Below, one piece after another: positions 27,191 through 37,049 of a stretch of 64,000 nucleotides of DNA. The DNA is taken from NCBI GenBank assembly GCA_950096615.1, contig CATNCP010000010.1, forward strand, positions 1 to 64,000. The letters run 5' to 3'. The first letter of the stretch is position 1; each line of letters opens with the position of its first letter. The stretch comes from an uncultured Kangiella sp. (GTDB lineage Bacteria; Pseudomonadota; Gammaproteobacteria; Enterobacterales; Kangiellaceae). Made by a program: the position numbers and the translations under genes. The notes beneath the pieces are model-generated. The model saw only the letters and a list, made by a program, of their open reading frames with translations, did not search any database and was not told the origin of the DNA.

Positions 27191-27526
27191 TCAAAAATTA
27201 TCTCTATTTTTTAACTGCTCTAACATTGTCGATTGCTCTTTATATGCTTCGGATATGCTACAAAAAACGGCTGCAATGGGAGCAAAGAGTAGAAACATAG
27301 CCGCCCAACCTATTTTGGGATTAACTGCAGGATTGGTCAAACAGTCATAAAACAAATAAAGGGTATATAGTACGGCAATAAGCGGAAACAATATTGCCGG
27401 GATTTGGATATAAATTCCTAGCTCTTGCTTATCAACAAAGCCTGCTTTATCTAAAACCAATAAAGTTAACAGCCCAAATACTGACAGTATCGCCAACCAA
27501 TTATATTTTCTTATTAGCGTTTTCAT
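27191..27526 (-). CDS. Small membrane protein downstream of the NfeD gene
   Basis: Starting at ATG 27526 (MKTLIRKYN) the protein is 111 residues; an in-frame ATG at 27559 would overlap the end of nfeD. Three membrane segments are likely, at about 9-29, 39-62 and 75-96, ending in a charged tail EAYKEQSTMLEQLKNRD. I do not recognise the family. It follows nfeD by ten bases and so belongs to the stomatin-nfeD transcript, but no clear ribosome site precedes it. Confidence 0.55.
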   Translation of the reverse strand: MKTLIRKYNWLAILSVFGLLTLLVLDKAGFVDKQELGIYIQIPAILFPLIAVLYTLYLFYDCLTNPAVNPKIGWAAMFLLFAPIAAVFCSISEAYKEQSTMLEQLKNRDNF

Positions 27527-27536
27527 TATCAGTGAG

Positions 27537-27998
27537 TTAGCTATTTGATAACGACTCAACCTTCAAAGTCGCACCTTCAAAGCCGACTACTTTGACTTTT
27601 TCACCTTGTGGTGTGTCAGGGCCAGTAACGCGCCAGTAGGTATCACCGACTTTGGCTTTACCGACGCCATTTTCGATGGCGGTGGCTAGAGTGAAGTTTT
27701 TACCGATTAATGATTTGCCGCGATTATTCAACGAGCTGTCGTCTTCGGGTTCATTCAACTTACGCTTTTTGCTGTAGGTGCGCCAGACGACGATGCTCAC
27801 AACCGAGAACACCGAGAATACAATCCATTGCCATTCAGGCGTTAAGAGTTCTCCTAAAAACAGCAGTAAGGTTCCGACGATTAATGCCGCAATTCCTAGC
27901 CATAATAAAATAGCGCCAGGTGCAAACATTTCTAGAATCAACAGCACCAGCCCAAAAACCATCCAGTGCCAATACTCTGCGTTTGAGAAGAACTCCAT
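27537..27998 (-). CDS. NfeD family membrane protein
   Basis: The 153-residue protein has two to three membrane helices in residues 10-65 (VFGLVLLILEMFAPGAILLWLGIAALIVG split by the family glycine pattern) and a C-terminal OB fold (residues 85-150: GKSLIGKNFTLATAI, GDTYWRVTGPD, VKVVGFEGATLKVE). Short NfeD proteins partner with SPFH proteins in membrane microdomains; the stomatin-like gene lies 29 bp upstream in the same orientation. It is a NfeD1b-type short form without a protease domain. Confidence 0.9.
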   Translation of the reverse strand: MEFFSNAEYWHWMVFGLVLLILEMFAPGAILLWLGIAALIVGTLLLFLGELLTPEWQWIVFSVFSVVSIVVWRTYSKKRKLNEPEDDSSLNNRGKSLIGKNFTLATAIENGVGKAKVGDTYWRVTGPDTPQGEKVKVVGFEGATLKVESLSNS

Positions 27999-28027
27999 AA
28001 CGACTCCTATTTATTCTTTATTAGCAA

Positions 28028-28933
28028 TTATTTATTACTGAAAGCTTCTTTTGCAATTTCGGCAACACCTGCGACCGATCCGATCACTGATGATGCTTCT
28101 AACGGTAGCATCAGTACTTTCTGGTTGTCTGACGTTGCAATCTTTCCTAGCGCATCCACGTATTTTTGTGCCACGAAGTAGTTAACTGCCTGTACATTAC
28201 CTTCAGCAATCGCTTTCGATACCATGGTCGTTGCATTTGCTTCGGCTTCGGCTTGACGCTCACGGGCTTCCGCTTCACGGAATGCCGCTTCTTTGGCACC
28301 TTCCGCCGTTAATATCTGCGACTGTTTTTCGCCTTCCGCTTCTAAAATTTCCGCTTGCTTGGTGCCTTCCGCTTCAAGAATCTGCGCACGCTTCAAACGC
28401 TCGGCCTTCATCTGGCGCCCCATCGCCTCAACCAAGTCATGCGGCGGAAGTATGTCTTTAATCTCGATACGAGTGACTTTTACGCCCCAAGGATTGGTCG
28501 CTTCGTCAACAATGGTTAAGATACGCGCGTTGATTTCATCACGCTTAGATAACATCCAGTCCAAGTCCATGCTACCTAAAACCGTACGAATGTTAGTCAT
28601 GACTAAGTTCTGCATGGCACGGTGCAGCTGATTCACTTCATAAGTCGCTTTTACTGGGTCAACGACCTGATAGAAACACACAGCATCAATCGTTACGGTG
28701 GCGTTATCTTGTGAAATAACTTGCTGGGCTGGAATATCTAACACCTGCTCCATCATGTTCACTTTTGCACCGATGCGATCAATGATAGGGACGATAACAT
28801 GCAAGCCTGGCGTTAACGTTTTCCGGTATTTACCAAAGCGTTCTACCGTATATTGATTACCCTGTGAGACAGTTTTAACCCCTAAAAAGATGCCAATAAC
28901 GACAAGGGCAACAACAGCAATAGTCAGTTCCAT
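28028..28933 (-). CDS. SPFH-domain stomatin-like protein (QmcA-like paraslipin)
   Basis: The 301-residue protein has an N-terminal membrane anchor (3-20), a SPFH/band-7 domain ([51 protein letters not shown]) and a long Glu/Ala-rich coiled coil (195-255) with repeated ILEAEG-type heptads. Members assemble into rings that organise membrane domains and modulate FtsH-like proteases. E. coli QmcA is paired with the NfeD-like YbbK in the same way. It is the first gene of a three-gene minus-strand unit divergent from gpmI. Confidence 0.93.
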   Translation of the reverse strand: MELTIAVVALVVIGIFLGVKTVSQGNQYTVERFGKYRKTLTPGLHVIVPIIDRIGAKVNMMEQVLDIPAQQVISQDNATVTIDAVCFYQVVDPVKATYEVNQLHRAMQNLVMTNIRTVLGSMDLDWMLSKRDEINARILTIVDEATNPWGVKVTRIEIKDILPPHDLVEAMGRQMKAERLKRAQILEAEGTKQAEILEAEGEKQSQILTAEGAKEAAFREAEARERQAEAEANATTMVSKAIAEGNVQAVNYFVAQKYVDALGKIATSDNQKVLMLPLEASSVIGSVAGVAEIAKEAFSNK

Positions 28934-29144
28934 TAAAAGATTCCTCTGTATTAATTATTCAAATTTTTATCAAGCGTTCAATATAGAATGATTTTTATGA
29001 TGTATTCAATCTATTTTTAAGAGAAATTGTAACAACTCATGGTTAAGCGACAGCCAACCTTCCCTCAACTCCAGCCTAAGCTCTGGTCTCACCGCCGCTA
29101 GCACGATACAATAGCTCATAAGTTCGTCATTTATATCTAATTTC

Positions 29145-30677
29145 ATGAGTAATAGCCCAAAACCTGTTGCCTTGATCATTCTTGATGGTTGGGGATATAG
29201 CGAAGATCCGAAAGATAACGCCATCATGGCGGCCAATACCCCTAACTGGGATAAATACTGGGATCAGTACAGCCACACCCTTATTTCTGGCTCAGGAACC
29301 GATGTCGGCTTACCTGATGGCCAGATGGGTAACTCAGAAGTTGGACACTTGAATTTAGGTGCTGGCCGTGTGGTCTATCAAGATTACACCCGCATCAGTA
29401 AAGATATCGAAACTGGTGATTTCTTTGATAATCAGACGCTCTTAAAAGCTATTGATAAGGCCGTCAGCAAAGATAAAGCCGTTCACTTGATGGGGTTACT
29501 ATCCCCAGGTGGCGTTCATAGCCACGAAGACCATATCAATGCAGCGATTAAATTATGTAAACAACGTGGCGCTAAGAAAGTCTATATTCACGCCTTCTTA
29601 GATGGCCGCGACATGCCACCGCGTAGCGCTGAAGCCAGCATCGTAAAACTTGATCAAGTATGCGAAGAGATTGGCGTTGGGCGACTAGCAACAATGGTTG
29701 GTCGCTATTATGCGATGGATCGTGATAATCGCTGGGAGCGAGTTGAGATGGCTTACGACATGTTGACTCAAGGTAAAGCCGAGTATCAGTTTATTGATGG
29801 CGTTAGCGCATTGAAAGCCGCTTATGACCGCGACGAGAACGATGAGTTTGTGAAAGCTACCGTTATTGGCGAAGCCGCTCCTATAGCAGACGGCGACAGT
29901 GTGATTTTTATGAACTACCGCGCAGATCGTGCTCGCCAAATCAGCAAAGCTTTTGCCAATGACAACTTTGATGTTTTTGAACGTGGGACTCGTCCAGAGT
30001 TAGCTGACTTTGTGATGCTAACCCAGTATGCGACTGATATTAATGCTTCTATCGCTTATCCGCCGATTAGCATGAATAATGTGCTTGGTGAGCATCTTAT
30101 GAAGCTCGGCAAAAAACAGTTGCGTATAGCTGAAACCGAAAAGTATGCGCATGTCACCTTCTTCTTCAATGGCGGCGTTGAAACACCTTTTGCTGGCGAA
30201 GACCGCGAATTAATACCATCACCAGATGTCGCGACTTACGACTTGCAACCTGAAATGAACGCTAAACTGGTAACTGACCACTTAGTTAAAGTTATCGAAA
30301 ACCAAGAATACGATGCGATTATTTGTAACTTCGCGAACCCTGATATGGTCGGGCACACGGGTAATTTCAACGCCACGGTTAAAGCTATTGAAGCATTAGA
30401 CGAATGCATCGGGCGAATTGTCAAAGCATTGGAAAAAGTCGGTGGCGAAGCATTAATTACGGCCGATCATGGCAATGCCGAAAAAATGGCTGACGCGACA
30501 ACGGGCCAAGCCCACACGGCACACACTAGCGAACCAGTGCCATTACTTTACATTGGTCGTAAGACTGAGCCGGCTGTCACAGATGGAGTTTTATCTGACT
30601 TAGCGCCGACCTTATTAACCTTGATGGATCTGCCGATTCCTGATGAAATGACTGGCCGACCAATTTTCAAACTGTAA
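29145..30677 (+). CDS. gpmI: 2,3-bisphosphoglycerate-independent phosphoglycerate mutase
   Basis: The 510-residue enzyme interconverts 3- and 2-phosphoglycerate in glycolysis and uses two Mn ions. The alkaline-phosphatase-like N-terminus [11 protein letters not shown] contains the first metal-binding Asp, and [17 protein letters not shown] contains the catalytic Ser. [11 protein letters not shown] and [15 protein letters not shown] bind substrate, [13 protein letters not shown] and [10 protein letters not shown] supply the remaining metal ligands. It is followed 22 bp later by envC and then ctp, the same gpmI-envC order seen in E. coli. Confidence 0.98.
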   Translation: MSNSPKPVALIILDGWGYSEDPKDNAIMAANTPNWDKYWDQYSHTLISGSGTDVGLPDGQMGNSEVGHLNLGAGRVVYQDYTRISKDIETGDFFDNQTLLKAIDKAVSKDKAVHLMGLLSPGGVHSHEDHINAAIKLCKQRGAKKVYIHAFLDGRDMPPRSAEASIVKLDQVCEEIGVGRLATMVGRYYAMDRDNRWERVEMAYDMLTQGKAEYQFIDGVSALKAAYDRDENDEFVKATVIGEAAPIADGDSVIFMNYRADRARQISKAFANDNFDVFERGTRPELADFVMLTQYATDINASIAYPPISMNNVLGEHLMKLGKKQLRIAETEKYAHVTFFFNGGVETPFAGEDRELIPSPDVATYDLQPEMNAKLVTDHLVKVIENQEYDAIICNFANPDMVGHTGNFNATVKAIEALDECIGRIVKALEKVGGEALITADHGNAEKMADATTGQAHTAHTSEPVPLLYIGRKTEPAVTDGVLSDLAPTLLTLMDLPIPDEMTGRPIFKL

Positions 30678-30699
30678 CATTAAACAAGGTTAATACTGC

Positions 30700-31851
30700 A
30701 TGATGCCACCAAGACGATTATTGATATGCCTCATCACTTTCTTGGTGGCCTTTTCACTCCCTGTCAAATCAGCAACGAACAACAAAGCCCAAGCCGAAAA
30801 AGAACTCAAGATTCTTAAGGCCGCTATTTCTGATATCCAAAAGGAATTACAAGCAAATCTCAAAGAGCAAAGCGAAGCCCAACAAAAGATCCAAACCATT
30901 GATAAAGCTTTAGCCCAAGCCACCACGGAGTTGAGACAAACCCGTGACAAGCTCAGAACAGCCCAGCAAAAACTTGACCAATTAAAGGTTGAGCAACAGC
31001 AAAAAATCACGCTTAGAGAAAAGCAGCGTAAACAATTGGCTGCTCAGCTAAAAAGTGCTTATATTTCTGGAAAACAGGAATACGTCAAATTGATTCTCAA
31101 TCAAGAAGACCCCACCAAAGTTTCACGTATGCTCGAATACTTTCGATACTTAAACCAAGCACGTATCGACGATATCGAAGAGTTACAAGAGACTTTAGAG
31201 CAGCTCAAAACTATCGAGCAAGAGATACAAACCACCCTTGTATCGCTATCAGAACTTGAGGAAAATCAAAAAGCACAACAGGCAAGCCAAGTTAAGCTAA
31301 AAGAACAACAAAAAGTCGCCTTACAGCAACTCAAAAATAGCTACAGCAACCAAAACTCTCGTCTTTCGAAGTTGAAACGCGATGAACAAGAGCTTGCGAA
31401 GGTTATTCAATCTATTGAGAAAACATTACGCCAGTTTGCTCCCAAGCAGTCCCTCACAGGGCTTGGCAAACACAAAAACAAACTCCAACGCCCAGCGCAG
31501 GGCTCGTTGCTCTCGCGTTACGGTAGCAATAAACTGGGAAACCGTTTAAAGTGGAACGGCGTTTTAATTGGGGCTAAAGAAGGCGATATGGTTCATGCCA
31601 TTCACCATGGCCAAGTCGTGTTTTCTGACTGGCTACGTGGATATGGACTATTAGTTATCATTGATCATGGTCAAGGTTACTTATCTCTCTATGGCCAAAA
31701 TCAAACACTGATGAAGTCCCCTGGAGACTGGGTTGAAGCTGGAGAGCCTGTTGCGACATCCGGTGGCAGTGGAGGAAGTGGCGAAACCGGACTCTATTTT
31801 GAGATTCGGTATAAAGGTAAGCCGCAAAATCCTATGGCTTGGATAAAATAA
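30700..31851 (+). CDS. envC: Murein hydrolase activator EnvC
   Basis: The 383-residue protein has a signal peptide (ending about residue 26), a long coiled coil (about 27-255, Gln/Lys/Glu rich) and a C-terminal LytM domain (about 275-383). The LytM motif is degenerate: the first zinc ligand region reads KWNGVLIGAKEGD instead of an H-x3-D motif, and the final H-x-H is replaced by LYFEIR, as in E. coli EnvC. Such proteins do not cut peptidoglycan but open the amidases AmiA/B at the septum under FtsEX control. It lies between gpmI and a C-terminal processing protease. Confidence 0.93.
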   Translation: MMPPRRLLICLITFLVAFSLPVKSATNNKAQAEKELKILKAAISDIQKELQANLKEQSEAQQKIQTIDKALAQATTELRQTRDKLRTAQQKLDQLKVEQQQKITLREKQRKQLAAQLKSAYISGKQEYVKLILNQEDPTKVSRMLEYFRYLNQARIDDIEELQETLEQLKTIEQEIQTTLVSLSELEENQKAQQASQVKLKEQQKVALQQLKNSYSNQNSRLSKLKRDEQELAKVIQSIEKTLRQFAPKQSLTGLGKHKNKLQRPAQGSLLSRYGSNKLGNRLKWNGVLIGAKEGDMVHAIHHGQVVFSDWLRGYGLLVIIDHGQGYLSLYGQNQTLMKSPGDWVEAGEPVATSGGSGGSGETGLYFEIRYKGKPQNPMAWIK

Positions 31852-31894
31852 TCGAATGACACATGTTGGGTAGCAAAGTAAGGACAAGGAATTT

Positions 31895-33178
31895 ATGACA
31901 TCTAGAATTTTACTGGTTAGCATATTGTGTTGCTGTTTTGTCAGCACAGCCTTCGCTGATAACCCAACAGGTACGACGAATAAACAAGAATCCAATAATA
32001 AAGCTGCTATAGAGTCAGGAACCGCTAATACTGTAGAAACCCTACCATTAGACGAGCTAGCAGCCCTAGCGGATGCCTATGCTCAGATCAAAAAGTCCTA
32101 TGTCAAAGAGCTTAGCGATAAAGAAATTTTAGATGCTGCAATCCGTGGCATGCTCAATAACCTTGATCCTTACTCAAGCTATTTAACTGCCGAACAGTTC
32201 GCTGCATTACAAGAAAGCGCAACAGGAGACTACGCCGGGATTGGTATTGAGGCTAATCATCTTGAAAAGGGTATCGAAGTAGTTAATGTCATTTCAGACT
32301 CACCAGCCCAAGCAGTAGGTTTACGAAAAGGAGACTTAATCATAAAAATTAATGATGTCTCAACCCAAAACCTACCTCCGGAAGAAGGTTCCGACTTAAT
32401 GCGTGGCACCCCAGGCAGTAAAGTTAAGCTAACCTATATAGCTGCTGAAGACGAAAAAGAAAAAGAAGTATTGATTACAAGACGAATCATTCATACCACC
32501 AGCGTTAACTACGAACTTCTAGAATCCAATATAGGATTTGCGCGTATTACTGAATTCCAGCTTCGTACCGCAAATGATTTAAGCCAAGCTATCAGCAATA
32601 TGGAGTACCTCAGCAAAAAACCATTATCGGGATTAATTTTAGACTTACGAAATAATCCAGGCGGCCTTCTCGACGGCGCGACTGAGGTTAGTGACTTATT
32701 TCTGAATGACGGCATTATTGTTAAAACCAAAGGCCGTGAGCAAGATAATAATGAAGTCCATAATGCAACTGTTGGCGATATCTTGCGAGGCAAACCATTG
32801 GTTGTACTTATTAACAACCGTTCTGCCTCAGCTTCTGAAATTGTTGCTGGTGCTTTACAAGATCATAAACGAGCAACTTTAGTTGGTACACAGTCTTTCG
32901 GGAAAGCAATGGTCCAAACGATTTTGCCGATTCACGGTGGTAACGCTATCAAGCTCACAACATCGCTGTATTACACTCCTAGCGATCGTTCAATTCAAAA
33001 CTCAGGCATCACTCCAGACATATCTCTAGAATTCAAAGCTACAGATACCTCCAAAAGCGAAAAGCTACAAACCGATACAAAAAAAACCACTTCAACGCAA
33101 GGTACTGAAAAACAAGACTATCGCCGTGATAACCAAGTGATGGCAGCTGTCGATCACATAAAAAAAGTGTCTAAATAG
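31895..33178 (+). CDS. S41 family C-terminal processing peptidase (CtpA-like)
   Basis: The 427-residue periplasmic protease has a signal peptide (to about 22), an N-terminal helical part with IKKSYVKE and GMLNNLDPYSSYL, a PDZ domain (about 105-195: GIGIEANHLEKGIEVVNV, AVGLRKGDLIIKIND) and the S41 catalytic core. NNRSASASEIVAGALQDH contains the nucleophile Ser and GTQSFGKAMVQT the catalytic Lys. These enzymes trim C-termini of exported proteins. The order gpmI-envC-ctp recurs in many gammaproteobacteria. The C-terminal 45 residues are charged and low in complexity. Confidence 0.94.
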   Translation: MTSRILLVSILCCCFVSTAFADNPTGTTNKQESNNKAAIESGTANTVETLPLDELAALADAYAQIKKSYVKELSDKEILDAAIRGMLNNLDPYSSYLTAEQFAALQESATGDYAGIGIEANHLEKGIEVVNVISDSPAQAVGLRKGDLIIKINDVSTQNLPPEEGSDLMRGTPGSKVKLTYIAAEDEKEKEVLITRRIIHTTSVNYELLESNIGFARITEFQLRTANDLSQAISNMEYLSKKPLSGLILDLRNNPGGLLDGATEVSDLFLNDGIIVKTKGREQDNNEVHNATVGDILRGKPLVVLINNRSASASEIVAGALQDHKRATLVGTQSFGKAMVQTILPIHGGNAIKLTTSLYYTPSDRSIQNSGITPDISLEFKATDTSKSEKLQTDTKKTTSTQGTEKQDYRRDNQVMAAVDHIKKVSK

Positions 33179-33263
33179 AATATAGCAACTCGATCAAGTT
33201 AATAACTTATATTAAACTGAAAAGCTGTTTTCCTTATCTATCATAATAATATCGGGGTAGTTT

Positions 33264-34832
33264 ATGTTTCCTTGGAGATTATTTTGCGCTTGCGCAGCGC
33301 TAATTATCTTATCTGGCTGTGACGTGCCTAATGCTGAAATTAAAGGCAAAGTGACTTATGAAAAGGTCCCTCATAGCGATATTTCTCACGGCTTAGAGTA
33401 CGATAAATCGTTCGACTCTCCTGTGCGAGGCGTTGAAGTCCAGCTGATTGAAGATGGCAATATTATTGATACCGATATTACTGACGCTCAAGGCCAATAC
33501 AAGTTTATTAAGAAAATGGATACTTTCGTTAAAATTCGGGTGCGAGCAGAGTTATCGAATGGTACCGGTGATGACGATAACAACGAATGGTTAGTTAAAG
33601 TAGTCGATAATACTAACGGCAAAGCCCTGTACACCATGGAAACAAATACCTTTGAGGTAAAGCGTGAATCTATGTCTATCAACCTACATGCTTCTTCTGG
33701 CTGGCAAAGGGAGCAAGGTTATACGTCAACACGTGCCGCAGCCCCTTTTCATGTTCTCGATAAGGTTTATGATATTTTCCTTAAACTCGATGCCATCGGC
33801 TATGTTCAACTTCCAGCACTCTCAATTAACTGGAGCCCGAATAATATCCCTCAATTTGGTGACATAACCACTGGTGAAATCGGCACTTCTTATTACCAAA
33901 ATGGCCAAATCTTTCTATTAGGCGCAGAAGACGTTGATACCGACGAGTACGACCAGCATGTCATCATTCATGAGTGGGGCCATTTCTTTGAGGATAAAAT
34001 AGCACGCTCAGACAGTATTGGGGGGCCGCACGCAGGAGGCGATTACCTTGATATGCGCGTTGCTTTCGGTGAAGGGTTTGGTAATGCATGGTCAGCGATG
34101 ATCACCGATAAGCCTACTTATCAAGACTCCTTTGATCAAGATCAAGCAACGGGGTTCTCTATCGAAATCGAAGATAACGATGTCATCAATCCAGGTTGGT
34201 TCAGTGAAGGTTCAGTGCAGTCCTTGTTATATGATATTTATGATGAAGCAAGCGATGGTCAAGATTTTATCAACCTAGGTCTAGAGCCTATTGTCGCTAT
34301 TTTGACCGGACAGCAAAAAGATACTCCAGCAATGACAAGTATCTTCACTTTTATGACTTTTATAAAAAATGAGAACCCTTCTTTCGTAAACGACTTTAAT
34401 AACTTGCTAGAAGCTCAGAATATTACAGCGGATGTCGATATCTGGGGGACAAATGCTACTAATGATGGCTCCCTTCCAGAAGCTCTGCCCGTTTACTTAG
34501 ATCTTTCCGTAGGAGACACCATAAGGGTTTGCACAAGTACTTCACAAGGTGCAGATGGTAATAAGTTAGCAAACCACCGCTTTATTAAGCTCAATGTACC
34601 TTCTAACGGTAGCTATACCCTTACATTAACGCCTTCACGTGATAATGATATAGATGGGTATATATTTACAAATGGAGCAGCCGTTGCTGCCAACGAAGCC
34701 GCCGGTATAGAGCCTGCTGTGATAACAGCAGAACTTGTACAAGGCATTAGTATTGCTGACGTTATAGGCTATAACGCAGAAGGCACCGCAGTAGCAGCTG
34801 TGTGCTTCGATGCAGACTTTCAAATGAATTGA
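33264..34832 (+). CDS. Lipoprotein with an HEXXH metallopeptidase-like domain, copy 1
   Basis: The 522-residue protein has a lipobox IILSGC, a carboxypeptidase-regulatory-like beta domain (about 22-130; VRGVEVQLIEDGNIIDTDI, DAQGQYKF), a core of about 150-410 with IIHEWGHFFED (H236-E237-x-x-H240), RSDSIGGPH, DMRVAFGEGFGNAWS (E270) and NPGWFSEGSVQS, and a C-terminal PPC-like beta domain (about 430-522). HEXXH with a conserved Glu 33 residues downstream of the first Glu suggests a gluzincin-type zinc protease. I cannot match it to a named peptidase family. It sits on the cell surface or in the periplasm and is followed 25 bp later by a paralogue. Confidence 0.75.
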   Translation: MFPWRLFCACAALIILSGCDVPNAEIKGKVTYEKVPHSDISHGLEYDKSFDSPVRGVEVQLIEDGNIIDTDITDAQGQYKFIKKMDTFVKIRVRAELSNGTGDDDNNEWLVKVVDNTNGKALYTMETNTFEVKRESMSINLHASSGWQREQGYTSTRAAAPFHVLDKVYDIFLKLDAIGYVQLPALSINWSPNNIPQFGDITTGEIGTSYYQNGQIFLLGAEDVDTDEYDQHVIIHEWGHFFEDKIARSDSIGGPHAGGDYLDMRVAFGEGFGNAWSAMITDKPTYQDSFDQDQATGFSIEIEDNDVINPGWFSEGSVQSLLYDIYDEASDGQDFINLGLEPIVAILTGQQKDTPAMTSIFTFMTFIKNENPSFVNDFNNLLEAQNITADVDIWGTNATNDGSLPEALPVYLDLSVGDTIRVCTSTSQGADGNKLANHRFIKLNVPSNGSYTLTLTPSRDNDIDGYIFTNGAAVAANEAAGIEPAVITAELVQGISIADVIGYNAEGTAVAAVCFDADFQMN

Positions 34833-34857
34833 TAAAACTTTTGACCCGGAGTTAATT

Positions 34858-36468
34858 ATGAACATAAAGAAAATGCTCACTATGGCTGTTCTTGCTGGAA
34901 TGGTTTATGGTTGTGGCGGCGGTGGAGGCAGCGATGATAGTTCTCCAACACCTCCTCCAGGCGGTGGCGGTGGTAGTGGCGAAGCTGCGACAATCTCTGG
35001 GAAATTGACCTTTGATCAGGTCCCACATAATCAGTCAACAAACGGTTTAAACCATAGTGCTACTGTAGAAGCTCCAATACGCGGCGTTACCGTTCAATTA
35101 CTAGATGGCAGTACAGTTGTTGATACAGATGTCAGCGATGCTTCAGGTAATTATAGTTTTGATGCGGAAACTGGTACTTCATACCGTATTCGTATACGTG
35201 CTGAGCTGAAACAAAGTGGCACTCAATCATGGGATATCGAGGTTGTTGATAATACCAGCAGTAACGCTCAATATGTTCTAGACACCTCGACGTTCACTGT
35301 TAGCTCATCCAGCGAAACACGTGATATCAATGCAGACTCTGGATGGGGCGGTAGCTCTTATACCTCAACACGAGCGGCGGCACCTTTTAACATTCTTGAT
35401 CGCGTTTATGTCATTATCCAGAAACTACAAAATGTTGATTCAAACCTAACGCTAGATCCTCTTGTCATTAACTGGAGTGTCAATAACATCCCTGAAAGTG
35501 GTAACTTAGCGACTGGCCGTATCGGTACTTCATTCTATACACAAGACCAAATCTATCTTTTAGGTGCTGCAAACACTGATAGCGATGAGTATGACGGCCA
35601 TGTCATCATCCATGAGTGGGGACATTATTTTGAAGATAATAACGCCCGTTCAGACAGTATTGGTGGCCCTCACGGTGGTGGCGATAGACTTGATATGCGC
35701 GTAGCCTTTGGTGAGGGATTTGGTAATGCTTGGTCAGGTATTATTACTGACGATCCATTCTATAGAGACTCATTTGGCACAAATCAATCGCAGGGCTTTT
35801 CTATTAATGTCGAGAATAACAACGTCTCTAACCCTGGCTGGTTTAGCGAAGGGTCAGTCCAATCTATTCTGTATGATGTTTATGACGGAGCCGATGACGA
35901 CTTAGCTAACTTAGGCTTGCAGCCAATTTATGATGTCTTAACGGGACAACAGCGAAACACTGAAGCCTTCACCAGTATTTTCAGTTTTATGACATACTTA
36001 AAAGCCGAAAACACCAGTGACGTAGCTGCTTTGAACGATCTTCTAAACGGACAAAACATCGATATTAATGTTGATATCTGGGGTTCTAATGAAACTGATA
36101 ACGAAGGTCAACCAAGCGTAATCCCCGTTTATAACGAACTATCTCCTGGCGACACTCAGGAAGTTTGCACTATCACTACTTTCGGTAACGACAGGAATAA
36201 ATTAGGCAACAGAAAGTTCTTGAGACTTAATATACAATCCGCTGGAAATTATACATTGAGGCTAACCCCTTCGGGTTCTAACGACTTGGATGGATACATA
36301 TACAACCAAGGTCAGTTGGTAGCCTTCACTGAAGCTCTAGGCACTTCAACTGTAGACATTACTGAAAACTTTGCAGCAGGCACTCACGTAGCAGACGTAC
36401 TTGCATATAACTCATCTGGTTCTGCCATTGTTGGCACTTGCTTCGATGTATCGCTTATTCAGAATTAA
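34858..36468 (+). CDS. Lipoprotein with an HEXXH metallopeptidase-like domain, copy 2
   Basis: The 536-residue protein is a clear paralogue of the preceding one along its whole length. Its lipobox is GMVYGC, followed by a flexible Gly/Ser/Pro linker (about 20-45) that copy 1 lacks. The regulatory-like beta domain (ISGKLTFDQVPH; IRGVTVQLLDGS) and core (HEWGHYFED, H252-E253-x-x-H256; RSDSIGGPHGGGDRLDMRV; E286 in AFGEGFGNAWS) are conserved, as are the two Cys of the C-terminal domain (VCT and GTC). The linker suggests it reaches further from the membrane. GGAG precedes the ATG. Likely co-transcribed with its twin and the small lipoprotein after it. Confidence 0.75.
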   Translation: MNIKKMLTMAVLAGMVYGCGGGGGSDDSSPTPPPGGGGGSGEAATISGKLTFDQVPHNQSTNGLNHSATVEAPIRGVTVQLLDGSTVVDTDVSDASGNYSFDAETGTSYRIRIRAELKQSGTQSWDIEVVDNTSSNAQYVLDTSTFTVSSSSETRDINADSGWGGSSYTSTRAAAPFNILDRVYVIIQKLQNVDSNLTLDPLVINWSVNNIPESGNLATGRIGTSFYTQDQIYLLGAANTDSDEYDGHVIIHEWGHYFEDNNARSDSIGGPHGGGDRLDMRVAFGEGFGNAWSGIITDDPFYRDSFGTNQSQGFSINVENNNVSNPGWFSEGSVQSILYDVYDGADDDLANLGLQPIYDVLTGQQRNTEAFTSIFSFMTYLKAENTSDVAALNDLLNGQNIDINVDIWGSNETDNEGQPSVIPVYNELSPGDTQEVCTITTFGNDRNKLGNRKFLRLNIQSAGNYTLRLTPSGSNDLDGYIYNQGQLVAFTEALGTSTVDITENFAAGTHVADVLAYNSSGSAIVGTCFDVSLIQN

Positions 36469-36488
36469 TCGTATTGAGGACAATTTAC

Positions 36489-37004
36489 ATGAAAAAGTTA
36501 TTACTACCATTATTCATTGCGATACCACTTATCGCTTGCAATAACCAAACCACTGCTCAAGAACAAGGCGCTAAAGGCGAAAGTAGTTTCAAAAGCCCGG
36601 GAAAGCCTTCGATGAAAGTAAAGATGGGGTATACGGTCTCTAAAGAACGCGTTGCGGTAGGTGAAACGGTTGATATCAGCGTTAACTTTACTGGCAAACA
36701 AAAGCCTAGCCACGCTAATTTAAAGACTACTGACAACATGGTGTTACACGGTAATACACAGCTTAACCTACAGAAAGCATCTGGCGGTCAAGCCCAACAT
36801 AAGTTTAGCGTAACGCCAATGACCGAAGGTATTCACCTTATCACAGTGGTCGCGGAGGATGCCCAACAGTCTCACAAGAAACCTTTCGCTATCCGTATTA
36901 TTGCTGGCAACAAACCTATCGAAGAGTACCTCGAGAAGAATGGGACTTTAACCACCGATGAAAATGGTGAGAAGATTATTTCTATGCCAGCCGAAGAGCG
37001 TTAA
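36489..37004 (+). CDS. Small lipoprotein following the HEXXH pair
   Basis: Starting at ATG 36489, seven bases after TGAGGA, the protein is 171 residues; an upstream in-frame ATG at 36438 would run into the preceding gene. MKKLLLPLFIAIPLIAC is a lipoprotein signal. The mature region looks like one Ig-like beta sandwich: VGETVDISVNFTGKQ, HANLKTTDNMVLHG, EGIHLITVVAEDAQQ, KPFAIRIIAG. No family recognised. Gene order and spacing (20 bp) suggest it works with the HEXXH lipoproteins, perhaps as an accessory. A terminator follows. Confidence 0.7.
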   Translation: MKKLLLPLFIAIPLIACNNQTTAQEQGAKGESSFKSPGKPSMKVKMGYTVSKERVAVGETVDISVNFTGKQKPSHANLKTTDNMVLHGNTQLNLQKASGGQAQHKFSVTPMTEGIHLITVVAEDAQQSHKKPFAIRIIAGNKPIEEYLEKNGTLTTDENGEKIISMPAEER

Positions 37005-37022
37005 TACCCGGTTAGTCACATT

Positions 37023-37049
37023 AAAAAGCCGCTTTTTAGCGGCTTTTTT
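37023..37049. terminator. Bidirectional terminator between the lipoprotein gene and nudE
   Basis: AAAAAGCCGCT and AGCGGCTTTTT form a perfect 11-bp stem with a TTTT loop. The stop codon of nudE (minus strand) lies in this hairpin, so the same structure closes both converging transcripts. Confidence 0.88.

Noticed and set aside
29006-29236. Minus-strand ORF overlapping the gpmI start
   Set aside because: It lies mostly in the gpmI/stomatin promoter region, has no ribosome site and no protein-like pattern.
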